Below, in pieces: positions 26,625 to 34,282 of a DNA stretch of 64,000 bases. Each line of letters begins with the position of its first letter. Within the stretch, counting starts at the first letter, position 1. A model generated the notes under the pieces. It saw only the letters and a program-made list of their open reading frames with translations. It did no database searches and was not told where the DNA came from. This stretch comes from Chloroflexota bacterium (GTDB lineage Bacteria; Chloroflexota; UBA11872): positions 62,001 to 126,000 of the forward strand of contig JAPOVQ010000035.1 of assembly GCA_026708035.1 (NCBI GenBank), in the 5' to 3' direction. The translations under genes were made by a program, and so were the position numbers.

Positions 26625-27805
26625 GTGGCGGCGGGAGCGGCCCGCGAGGCCGCCCGCTGCGCGCGCACCGCGGCCGCGATGTCCTCCATGTTGTCGCCGC
26701 CGAACTTTTCGAGCAGCGCATCGGCGAGCACCAGCGCCACCATGGCCTCGCCGATCACGCCTGCGGCCGGCACCACGCACACGTCCGAGCGTTCGAAGTG
26801 AGCCTGAGTGCGCTCGAGGGTCTTGACGTCGACGGTTTGCAGCGGGGTGCGCATGGTCGAGATGGGCTTGAGGGCGCCACGCACGATCAGCGGCTGCCCG
26901 TTGGTCATGCCGCCTTCGGTGCCCCCGGCGCGGTTGCTCAGGCGGGTCCAGCCGCGCGCCTGGGTGCGGTCGATCTCATCGTGCACGTCGTGGCCCCGGC
27001 GCGCGGTGTTGTCGAAGGCGCTGCCGATCTCCACGCCCTTCACGGCGTTGATGCTCAGGATGGCTTGCGCCAGGCGCCCGTCGAGCTTGCGATCCCAGTG
27101 CACGTGGCTGCCCAGGCCGATGGGCAGGCCCCACGCCACGACCTCGAAGACGCCGCCAAGAGTCGAGCCGGCTTCCCGCGCCGCGTCGATGGCTTCGATC
27201 ATGGCGTCGGCGCGCTGCGCGGTGACGGCGCGCACCGGCGAGGTCTCGACCTCGTCCCAGGGCCAGGTTTCCGGCTGCAGCGGGTCGAGATCGGGCGTGT
27301 CGTCCACCGGACCGATTCGGGCCGCCCGGCTGCGAATCTCAATGCCGGCGGCCGCCAGCAGCCGCCGCGCCACCGCGCCGGCGGCCACCCGCGAGGTGGT
27401 CTCGCGCGCGCTGGAGCGCTCCAAGATATTGCGCAGGTCGTCGGTGCCGTACTTGACCATACCCGCCAGGTCCGCGTGCCCGGGTCGGGGCTTGGTGACC
27501 GGCGGAATCTCCCCGTCGATCGGCTCCACCGACATCTTCTCTTGCCAGTTGGCCCAGTCGCGGTTCTCAAGCAGCATGGCCACCGGACTGCCCAGGGTGC
27601 GTCCGTGGCGCACGCCGCTGCGGATGGTGACCTGATCGCGCTCGATCTGCATGCGCCCACCGCGACCGTAGCCGCCCTGCCGGCGCGCCAAGTCGGGATT
27701 GATGTCGTCCGCCGTGAGGACAAGACCGAACGGCAGCCCCTCGACGATGACGGTCAGTCCGGGGCCGTGCGACTCCCCGGCGGTGAGAAAACGAAGGCGT
27801 CCCAT
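26621..27805 (-). CDS. aroC: chorismate synthase
   Basis: 394 aa. This FMN-dependent enzyme removes phosphate from EPSP to give chorismate. The N-terminus MGRLRFLTAGESHGPGL and the segments GYGRGGRMQIERD, GRTLGSPVAMLLENRDW, RPGHADLAG, SSARETTSRVAAGAVAR and NRAGGTEGGMTNGQPL are all signatures of the family. It starts 4 bases after the aroE stop. Confidence 0.97.
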   Translation of the reverse strand: MGRLRFLTAGESHGPGLTVIVEGLPFGLVLTADDINPDLARRQGGYGRGGRMQIERDQVTIRSGVRHGRTLGSPVAMLLENRDWANWQEKMSVEPIDGEIPPVTKPRPGHADLAGMVKYGTDDLRNILERSSARETTSRVAAGAVARRLLAAAGIEIRSRAARIGPVDDTPDLDPLQPETWPWDEVETSPVRAVTAQRADAMIEAIDAAREAGSTLGGVFEVVAWGLPIGLGSHVHWDRKLDGRLAQAILSINAVKGVEIGSAFDNTARRGHDVHDEIDRTQARGWTRLSNRAGGTEGGMTNGQPLIVRGALKPISTMRTPLQTVDVKTLERTQAHFERSDVCVVPAAGVIGEAMVALVLADALLEKFGGDNMEDIAAAVRAQRAASRAAPAAT

Positions 27806-27809
27806 GGTG

Positions 27810-28673
27810 CTAGGCCCCTGGCGCGGCCAGCGCGTGGCGGGCGGCTTCCATCATAGTGCCCACGGGCGCCGGCCGACCGAGCCATCGCTCGAGGCTGGCG
27901 GCGCCCTGCAAGACCAGCATTTCCAGACCGCCGAGCACGCGGCAGCCGATGGACCGCGCATGCGCCAGCAGGGGCGTTTCCGCGGGACGGTACACGATGT
28001 CGCAAACGAAGAGTTCATCGTGCAGCCACGACAGCGGCAGTGGGGCGGCCAGCGGGTCCGGGCCTCCAGCCATGCCGAGGCTCGTGGCGTTCACGAGCAA
28101 CGCAGCCGTGCGCAGCTCGCGTTCTAGCGCCGGATCGTCGAGGCCGCTGCTGGTGACGCCAAGCGGCTGACCGCCGAGGGCCGCCGCCAGCGCGTCGGCG
28201 CGGTCGCGGCGGCGGTTGGCCAACGTGAGGTGCGCGACGCCTAGGTCGGCGAGCGCCCAGGCCACGGCACGGCCCGCGCCGCCGGCGCCGACCAGTACGG
28301 CGCGGGCACCGGACGGATCGAAGCTGCCGTGCTCAGTGAGCGCGCGCGCAAAGCCTTCCACGTCGGTGTTGTCGCCGATGAGCCGGCCGTCGCGCGCGTC
28401 CACCGTGTTGACCGCGTCCAGCCGCTCGGCGGCTGCGGTGCGGGAATCGACCAGCTCGGCCACGCGCAGCTTGTGCGGAATGGTGACGTTGAGCCCGCGC
28501 CACGCGCCTCGGCGCGCCTCGAACAGCCGTGATTCCAGAGCGTCGGGCGTCGTCGGGAGGGCGCGATAGACGGCCGGCACGCCCAGGGCGTCGAGCGCCG
28601 CCTGCTGAAACGCCGGGGACAGCGTGTGGCCGAGCGGCCAGCCGATCACGCCGAAGCGGAGGTCGCGGCTCAT
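27810..28673 (-). CDS. aroE: shikimate 5-dehydrogenase
   Basis: 287 aa. It reduces 3-dehydroshikimate with NADPH. Seen: FGVIGWPLGHTLSPAFQQAAL (substrate Ser), the catalytic Lys in NVTIPHKLRV, Asn/Asp in VNTVDARDGRLIGDNTDVEGF, and the NADP site VLVGAGGAGRAVAWAL. ATG 28673 overlaps the aroA stop in ATGA. Confidence 0.95.
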   Translation of the reverse strand: MSRDLRFGVIGWPLGHTLSPAFQQAALDALGVPAVYRALPTTPDALESRLFEARRGAWRGLNVTIPHKLRVAELVDSRTAAAERLDAVNTVDARDGRLIGDNTDVEGFARALTEHGSFDPSGARAVLVGAGGAGRAVAWALADLGVAHLTLANRRRDRADALAAALGGQPLGVTSSGLDDPALERELRTAALLVNATSLGMAGGPDPLAAPLPLSWLHDELFVCDIVYRPAETPLLAHARSIGCRVLGGLEMLVLQGAASLERWLGRPAPVGTMMEAARHALAAPGA

Positions 28674-29962
28674 TCGCTGAGGGTCGCCAGGTCGTCCCAG
28701 AAGCCGGGATAGGACACGGCAGCGCTGTCGGCGTCGTCGATGGCGACGGGTCCGTCACCGGTCAATGCGGCGACCGCCGCCAGCATGGCGATGCGGTGAT
28801 CGCCGGCGGCGTCGGCGCGGCCGCCGCCGACGCGTTGGTCCCCGGCGGTCGCGAAGCCGTCGGGCTGCTCGTCAACCTCGACGCCCAGCGCGGCCAACGC
28901 GGCGGCCGTCGTGCGCAGCCGGTTGGACTCCTTGGCGGCCAGCTCGGCGGCGTCACGCAGCCGGGATTCGCCGTCGGCGTGCACGGCCAGCAAGGCGACC
29001 AATGGCGCCTCGTCGATGAGTCGCGGCACGAGGTCGCCGCCCACATCCGAGGCGCGCAACGACGATGATCGGGCCACGACGGTCCCGACGGGCTCCGGCT
29101 CATGCCGCTCGACCTCGACGGTCACGTCGGCGTCCATGGCGCGCAGCACGTCGAGCAGGCCGGTTCGGAGAGGATTCAGGCCGACGTCGCGAATGGTGAT
29201 GGCCGCGTCGGGGTGCACCACGGCCGCCGCGATCCAGAATGCCGCCGACGAAAAGTCGCCGGGAACGTCCAGGTCCAGCGGCGCGAGGGCCGCGTTGGGT
29301 TCGCACGTGACGCTGGCATCGGTGGTCGAAACGGACGCGCCCTGGCCGCGCAGCAGCCGCTCGGTGTGGTCGCGTGACACCGTCGGCTGCTCGAGTGAGG
29401 TCGGCCCCTCGGCTTGCAGCGCGGCGAGCAGCACGGCCGATTTCACTTGCGCGCTGGCCACCGGCGACCGCAGATGGGCTCCATGCAACCGGGCCGGCGC
29501 GAAGGCCATGGGGGCGCGGGTGCCCTCGGCGCGGGCATGGATGTGCGCGCCCATCGCGCGCAGCGGCTCGACCACCCGCCCCATCGGCCGGCGGCGCAGC
29601 GAATCGTCGCCGGTGACGAACGAGTGGAAGGGCCGGCCCGCCAGGATGCCGCTGACGAGGCGCAGCGTGGTGCCGCTGTTGCCGCACGGCAGCACGTCGG
29701 CCGGCTCGCGCAGGCCCGAAAACCCGCGGCCGCGAACCACCAGCTCGTCGCCGTGCACGGCGTGATCCACGCCCAGGGCCGCGACGACGCCGGCCGAGGC
29801 CTCGATATCGGCGCCGAAGCCGGGCCTTCGAACGCGCGAGTCCCCGGACCCGATCGCGCCGAGCAGATAGGCCCGATGGGTGATGGACTTGTCGCCCGCC
29901 ACGCGCAGCTCGCCGCGCAGCCGGCGCGCCGGCTGGACGACGCGGGCGCGCGCCGGCGGCAT
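28670..29962 (-). CDS. aroA: 3-phosphoshikimate 1-carboxyvinyltransferase (EPSP synthase)
   Basis: 430 aa. The family signatures are clear: VAGDKSITHRAYLLGAIG, LPCGNSGTTLRLVSGIL, TGDDSLRRRPMGRVVEPL, the SAQVKSAVLLAAL loop, and RLIDEAPLVALLAVHADG with the catalytic Asp. It transfers enolpyruvyl from PEP to shikimate-3-phosphate. ATG 29962 shares one base with the aroG stop. The longer frame to 30172 is antisense-like and is rejected. Confidence 0.96.
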   Translation of the reverse strand: MPPARARVVQPARRLRGELRVAGDKSITHRAYLLGAIGSGDSRVRRPGFGADIEASAGVVAALGVDHAVHGDELVVRGRGFSGLREPADVLPCGNSGTTLRLVSGILAGRPFHSFVTGDDSLRRRPMGRVVEPLRAMGAHIHARAEGTRAPMAFAPARLHGAHLRSPVASAQVKSAVLLAALQAEGPTSLEQPTVSRDHTERLLRGQGASVSTTDASVTCEPNAALAPLDLDVPGDFSSAAFWIAAAVVHPDAAITIRDVGLNPLRTGLLDVLRAMDADVTVEVERHEPEPVGTVVARSSSLRASDVGGDLVPRLIDEAPLVALLAVHADGESRLRDAAELAAKESNRLRTTAAALAALGVEVDEQPDGFATAGDQRVGGGRADAAGDHRIAMLAAVAALTGDGPVAIDDADSAAVSYPGFWDDLATLSE

Positions 29963-30999
29963 CAGGTCACCGCGGCGCCGGCGGCCGGCACCGGTCGCCC
30001 CAGCGCCTGCGCCATCGGCACGAGTTTCTGCATGAGCTGCGAGAAATGCTCCAGGCTGAGGCTCTGCGCGCCGTCGATGAGCGCCGTGTCCGGCGAGGGG
30101 TGCACCTCCAGCAGCACGGCGTCGGCGCCGGCGGCGACCGCCGCCAGGGTCATGGATTCCACCATATGCCACTTGCCGGTGCCCTGCGACGGATCGACGA
30201 CGACCGGCAAGTGCGTGGAGCGGCGCAGCAGCGGCACGGCGTTCAGATCGAGCGTGAATCGCGATTCGGTTTCAAAGGTCCGGATGCCGCGCTCGCAGAG
30301 CAGCACATTGGGATTGCCCGCCGCCAAAATGTACTCGGCGCACATGATCCACTCTTCAATGGTGTTGCCCATCCCCCGCTTGAGCAGCACCGGGGTATCC
30401 AGACGCCCCACCTCGTTGAGCAGGGGGTAGTTCTGCGCGTTGCGCGTGCCGATCTGCAAGATATCGGCGATGTCGGCGATTTCTGCCACCTGCCGCGGGT
30501 CGATCACCTCCGTAACGACGGGCAAGCCGGTCACCGCTTTGGCTTCCTCGAGCAGCCGCAGTCCCTCGGCTCCCATCCCCTGGAAGCTGTAGGGCGAGCT
30601 GCGCGGCTTGAACGCGCCGCCGCGAAGAATCTGCGCGCCTTGCGCCGCCACGTGCTCGGCCGTGGTGATGAGTTGATCGCGGCTCTCGACCGTGCACGGA
30701 CCCGCCATGACGGCGACCGAGCCGTCGCCGATCGTGACGCCGCCGACGGTGATGGCGGTGCGCGCCTGCCCGTTGCGCCGCGCCGCCAGCTTGTAGGGCG
30801 CGCCGACCGGCATGGCGGTCTCGACCCCCGGCATGCGCTGGACCTGCTGCAGTAGCTCGGGCGGCCGGTGGCCGATTACCGCGATCACGGTCTTCTCGAC
30901 GCCGTAGAGCATCCGCGTCTCCAATCCCTCGGCGCGGATGCGTCCGGCGACGGCTTCGATCTGGTCGCTGGAGGCCTGTTTGGCCAGGACGACAATCAT
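29962..30999 (-). CDS. aroG: DAHP synthase (3-deoxy-7-phosphoheptulonate synthase) with N-terminal regulatory domain
   Basis: 345 aa. Residues 1-65 (MIVVLAKQASSDQIEAVAGRI...VIAVIG) form the ferredoxin-like/ACT-type domain known from the Tyr/Phe-inhibited Thermotoga enzyme. The barrel follows: VMAGPCTVESRDQL, LRGGAFKPRSSPYSFQG, LQIGTRNAQNYPLLNEVG, LLKRGMGNTIEEW and VVVDPSQGTGKWHMV. It catalyses the committed step from PEP and erythrose 4-phosphate. AAGGAGA lies 9 bases before ATG 30999. It heads the aro operon behind a candidate attenuator. Confidence 0.96.
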   Translation of the reverse strand: MIVVLAKQASSDQIEAVAGRIRAEGLETRMLYGVEKTVIAVIGHRPPELLQQVQRMPGVETAMPVGAPYKLAARRNGQARTAITVGGVTIGDGSVAVMAGPCTVESRDQLITTAEHVAAQGAQILRGGAFKPRSSPYSFQGMGAEGLRLLEEAKAVTGLPVVTEVIDPRQVAEIADIADILQIGTRNAQNYPLLNEVGRLDTPVLLKRGMGNTIEEWIMCAEYILAAGNPNVLLCERGIRTFETESRFTLDLNAVPLLRRSTHLPVVVDPSQGTGKWHMVESMTLAAVAAGADAVLLEVHPSPDTALIDGAQSLSLEHFSQLMQKLVPMAQALGRPVPAAGAAVT

Positions 31000-31032
31000 G
31001 GGTAGGTTCTCCTTTGGGGGAATCCGGGCAAC

Positions 31033-31058
31033 AAAAAAGCAGAGGCTTTGACCTCTGC
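31033..31058 (-). terminator. intrinsic terminator in the aro leader
   Basis: Read on the minus strand: stem GCAGAGG (31058-31052), loop TCAAAG, stem CCTCTGC (31045-31039), then six T (31038-31033). The seven-pair stem is perfect, and the outer GGCA/TTGCC bases can extend it around the T tract. It stands between the aro promoter and aroG, 34 bases before the start codon, so it must be conditionally bypassed. Confidence 0.82.
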
Positions 31059-31059
31059 T

Positions 31060-31115
31060 GCCGGCGCGTTCTCGATCGTGGGAGCTACATGGCGTGCACA
31101 CCCAGCCGCGCCGGC
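31060..31115 (-). promoter_or_regulatory. candidate antiterminator pairing in the aro leader
   Basis: GCCGGCGCG (31115-31107), inside the leader ORF just after its last Phe codon, is exactly complementary to CGCGCCGGC (31068-31060), immediately 5' of the terminator stem. The helix can continue past one mismatch to pair most of the terminator's 5' arm (three Watson-Crick pairs, a mismatch, an A-U and two G-U), so it would compete with the terminator. That this switch operates is inference. Confidence 0.5.
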
Positions 31116-31162
31116 CGCATAAACGCGAAGGTATACCGCTCGACCCGGCTGAAGCTTGGCAT
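31085..31162 (-). CDS. candidate Phe/Tyr-rich leader peptide of the aro operon
   Basis: A 25-codon ORF begins about 25 bases after the predicted transcription start and ends 27 bases before the terminator hairpin. Aromatic residues are Phe4, Tyr10, Phe12 and Phe14, three of them within five codons. Starvation for Phe or Tyr charging would stall ribosomes just before the segment that can pair with the terminator flank. The weakness is that AGGGAG lies 15 bases from the ATG, too far for a good ribosome-binding site. Confidence 0.5.
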   Translation of the reverse strand: MPSFSRVERYTFAFMRPARLGVHAM

Positions 31163-31193
31163 TCGTGAGCCCGCGCGCTCCCTGTACGCCGAG

Positions 31194-31222
31194 AGTGTGC
31201 GCGCGGTGCGTGGATTCGTCAA
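31194..31222 (-). promoter_or_regulatory. aro operon promoter
   Basis: TTGACG (31222-31217), a 17-base spacer and CACACT (31199-31194) on the minus strand. The predicted start is near 31187. This gives a roughly 190-base leader before aroG, holding the short aromatic ORF and the terminator. Confidence 0.6.
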
Positions 31223-31338
31223 CGGTGAATCACAACTGTCACGATCAATGCGGCGCCCTCCGCCCCGCGCCGATCGCCGCGGAGCCTTGATTCGATGCGC
31301 TGAGTCTTGCCGTGAAGGCTTGCGACGGAGGGGCGTAT

Positions 31339-32769
31339 ATGCTTGATCGCTCCGGCCGGATCGAAGTGAGTGGCACAACGCTGAACGGCGACAGGCAGCG
31401 GCCGGCCTCCGAGGCCGTGCTGGTGGCGGCCTGGCTGCGGGAGGCGGTGCGGCGCGGTCCGTGGCGCGACAGCAGCGGCCGCAGCGTCGCCGTCATCTAT
31501 CCCGGGCGCTGGACGGGCCTGCCGGGCCCGGATCTTCGCGACGCCATCGTGAGCATCGACGACGGGCCGGCGCGCCGCCTCGACCTCGAGGCGCATCTGG
31601 CTGTCGCAGACTGGTGGCGCCACGGTCACGATCGAGATCCGGCCTATGCCGGCGTCGGCCTGCACCTGGTCTGGGAGAAGTGCGCCCACCCGCCCGCGGC
31701 GGGGCCGCCGACCATTGCCCTGGGTCCCGCGCTTGCCGGGGGCGGTGGGCCGGTCGTGGCCGACTCGTCGCCCGCGCGCGAGGGGTTGCCATGCCGACGT
31801 TCCGATCCGGCGGACGCCGCCTCCCGCCGCGAAGCCGTCGACGTCATCGAGCGACAGGGCCAGCGCCGCCATGCCGAGCGCACGGCGGCGCTGGAAGGCA
31901 ACATCGCCGCGCTGGGGCCCGATCAGGCGCTGCACCAGGCCATCTTGCGCGCGCTGGGCTATCGACCGAACGCCGAGGCCTTCGAAGTCCTGGGCGGCTG
32001 CGTGACCAGCGAGCTCAGCGAGGCGCTGGCGAGTAATGCCGAGGACGCCGGCCTTGCGGTGCTCGAGGCCGTGCTCATGGGCGCCGCCGGGCTGCTGCCC
32101 CTGCAGCGCCGCGGGCCGCCGGCCGACGGCTACGCGCGCACGCTGCAGCGCATCTGGCAGTCCTACGGGCGTCTCACGTGCCTGCAAGCGTCCGACTGGA
32201 CCCTGCAGTCGGTGCGGCCGGCCAATCGGCCGAGCCGCCGCATCGCCGCGGCGGCTCGGCTGCTGTCGCGCGCGCCGGATCCGGGCCGGAGCCTGGTGGA
32301 CACCGTGGTGGCGGACGTGCGCCGCGCGGCCGGCGCGTCGGATCTGCGACGGCTCCAGGCCCGGTTTCAGGTTGCCGAGCCAGCCGACGCCTATTGGGCC
32401 CGGCATTTCGACTTTGGGAAACCCACGCGGCGGCCGGCGCCCGCGCTGGTGGGCGCCGGTCGAGCGAGGGACATCCTGGTCAACGCCGCGCTCCCGTTTG
32501 CTGCGGCCCTGGGCCATGCCCAGGGAGATTCCGACCTGCCGCGGGCGAGCGCCGCGATCCTCGCCGCGCTGCCGGGCGGCGCGTGGAACCAAGACTCGCG
32601 CTACATGATCCACACGCTGGGGATCGAGCGCCGCGGCCTCGGCGGGGCAACGGCGCAGCAAGGGCTCTTGCGGCTCCACCGCCGCTGGTGCCGGGACAAG
32701 CGTTGCGGCGTCTGTCCGATGGCCCGCTGCGCCACGACGCCAGGCGTGGAAACGGCGGCTCCCGCTTAG
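31339..32769 (+). CDS. DUF2851 family protein
   Basis: 476 aa. The features of DUF2851 are visible: an N-terminal half with VAVIYPGRWTGLPGPDLRDAIVSIDDGPARRLDLEAHL and HLVWEKC, a helical middle (EAVLMGAAGLLPL), and a C-terminal Cys cluster, WCRDKRCGVCPMARC, able to bind an Fe-S cluster or zinc. The function is unknown. GGAGGGG lies 5-7 bases before ATG 31339, which decides the start over 31312. It is divergent from the aro operon. Confidence 0.82.
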   Translation: MLDRSGRIEVSGTTLNGDRQRPASEAVLVAAWLREAVRRGPWRDSSGRSVAVIYPGRWTGLPGPDLRDAIVSIDDGPARRLDLEAHLAVADWWRHGHDRDPAYAGVGLHLVWEKCAHPPAAGPPTIALGPALAGGGGPVVADSSPAREGLPCRRSDPADAASRREAVDVIERQGQRRHAERTAALEGNIAALGPDQALHQAILRALGYRPNAEAFEVLGGCVTSELSEALASNAEDAGLAVLEAVLMGAAGLLPLQRRGPPADGYARTLQRIWQSYGRLTCLQASDWTLQSVRPANRPSRRIAAAARLLSRAPDPGRSLVDTVVADVRRAAGASDLRRLQARFQVAEPADAYWARHFDFGKPTRRPAPALVGAGRARDILVNAALPFAAALGHAQGDSDLPRASAAILAALPGGAWNQDSRYMIHTLGIERRGLGGATAQQGLLRLHRRWCRDKRCGVCPMARCATTPGVETAAPA

Positions 32770-32795
32770 GGCCTTCGCCCGCGGCGATCGCGACG

Positions 32796-34151
32796 CTAGC
32801 CGTTCGAGTCCAGGGCGAGGTCCCGAGCGACGGCCTCCGCCGCCTCCAGGGCCCCGTCGGCCGACTGCCGGCCGAAGATCGCGGCTTGGACCTGGTCCTG
32901 CAACGCGTGCTCCCAGGACAGAAACCAGCGTTCCCACAGCCGCTCCACGGGACGCGCGGCGGCCAAGATCGTCGTCAGGGCGCTCGGATCGATCCAGGCC
33001 GCCAAGTCGCCCTCGACGTCCGGGCGGTCGAGCAGCTGGCGGTAGGCGGGAATCAGCCCCTCCTGCCGCAGCCAAAAGGCCGCCGAGGCATAGTCGCCGG
33101 CAGGTCCCGGGCCGCCGAGATAGTTCACCAGGTCGCCGGCGTCCGCCGGCCGCGGCGCGTTGGCGGCCACTGAGTAGAGGGGCGTCCAGGCGACGGTACC
33201 TCGCGGCGAGGCGATGCCCGGAATTGGCGCCACGCCAAATGCGCCGGGCGAGGCTTGATTGAGGCGGCGGAGCACGTGGGCGCCGACGATGCTGAAGATG
33301 TGCTGCTCGCGGGCCAGCGCGTCGTAGGTGGCCAAGCCGAAGTCGGGATCCACGACGTTCGACACCGCGCTGGCGTCGCGCAGCCACTCCAACACTGCGA
33401 CCGCCGCCGGATCCGGGCCGTCGGGCGCCGCCAGCCGACCGCCGGAGGCATACACGAGCCCCCACCACGGCAGGTTGGTGAAGACCTTCGGCGCGAGATT
33501 CAGGGAAATGCCGAACTCGACGATCTGCCGCCGCGCGGCGTCACGGCAGACGTCGGTGAGCTCTTCGAGCGTGCTCGGCACGGGCGCGCCCACGCGCTCC
33601 AGCAGCTGCCGGTTGTAGGCCAGCAGCATCGCGTCCGCGTAATAGGGCAGGCCGACCACCTGTCCGCCAAGGGTGACGGCCTGCCGGGCGTGGGGCCACA
33701 TGGCATCCAGCACCGCGCGCCAGGTGTCCTCGGCGCCCATGGTTTGCAACGCGCGACCCGACCACCACGCGCCCACCAAGCCGTCGCGCGCCTGCACGAC
33801 GTCCACCGAGGGCAAACGGGTCAGCGCCTCGAGAGCTCGCACCGGATAGTCGTGCTGCGCCTGCTCGTGGAGCACGCGAACGTCGCCGCGATACTGCTCG
33901 AAGGCATCAAGCCGCTGCCGCAGCAGATCCGGGCGGAACGGCCAGCCCAGCAGGCGCAGCTGCGCCGGAGCGGGAGGCTCCGGCGGCGCGGTGGGCGGCG
34001 GCGTCGGGATCGGCGACGGCGCGGGCGCCGCCTCCAGCGCCGCTTCGCCGCACGCCACAAGGGTGACGGCGGCTCCCAGACCCGCGCCCAGGACATGCCG
34101 GCGGGACAAGCGGCGACGCCGGCGCATCGCCGGGCGTTGGACGTTCGGCAT
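32796..34151 (-). CDS. extracellular solute-binding lipoprotein (ABC, family 1), Tat-type signal
   Basis: 451 aa. The N-terminus carries RRRLSRRHVLGAG, a twin-arginine-like motif, then a hydrophobic run and lipobox LVAC, then a Pro-rich linker of about 30 residues. The mature part resembles sugar-type binding proteins (VGLPYYADAMLLAYNRQLLERVGAPVPSTLEEL). No permease or ATPase gene is adjacent, so the transporter must lie elsewhere or be shared. ATG 34151 is chosen because the signal starts there. A -10-like TACACT (34165-34160) leaves almost no 5' leader. Confidence 0.82.
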   Translation of the reverse strand: MPNVQRPAMRRRRRLSRRHVLGAGLGAAVTLVACGEAALEAAPAPSPIPTPPPTAPPEPPAPAQLRLLGWPFRPDLLRQRLDAFEQYRGDVRVLHEQAQHDYPVRALEALTRLPSVDVVQARDGLVGAWWSGRALQTMGAEDTWRAVLDAMWPHARQAVTLGGQVVGLPYYADAMLLAYNRQLLERVGAPVPSTLEELTDVCRDAARRQIVEFGISLNLAPKVFTNLPWWGLVYASGGRLAAPDGPDPAAVAVLEWLRDASAVSNVVDPDFGLATYDALAREQHIFSIVGAHVLRRLNQASPGAFGVAPIPGIASPRGTVAWTPLYSVAANAPRPADAGDLVNYLGGPGPAGDYASAAFWLRQEGLIPAYRQLLDRPDVEGDLAAWIDPSALTTILAAARPVERLWERWFLSWEHALQDQVQAAIFGRQSADGALEAAEAVARDLALDSNG

Positions 34152-34244
34152 AGGCTGAAAGTGTAGCCCGGAACGGGCGTCAAGCCGCGCACCGTCGGCG
34201 GTGTCGCCGGGCCGCTCAAGATGTAAGTCATCACACTGAATATT

Positions 34245-34274
34245 CTTGACACAACCGCACTCAATCTTTAGACT
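34245..34274 (+). promoter_or_regulatory. heat-shock promoter overlapping a HAIR (HspR) operator
   Basis: CTTGACA (34245-34251), N7, ACTCAAT (34259-34265) matches 11 of 14 positions of the HAIR consensus CTTGAGT-N7-ACTCAAG. A further ACTCAAT half-site lies at 34272-34278. The same bases form TTGACA (34246-34251), 17 bases, TAGACT (34269-34274), a near-consensus sigma-70 promoter. HspR bound here would block polymerase. The hspR gene is the fifth gene of the operon it controls. Confidence 0.8.
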
Positions 34275-34282
34275 CAATCTCG

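Noticed and set aside
31219-33468. 749-codon minus-strand open frame
   Set aside because: It lies antisense to DUF2851 and in another frame of the binding-protein gene; composition is Arg/Gly/Ala-rich and it shows no domain.
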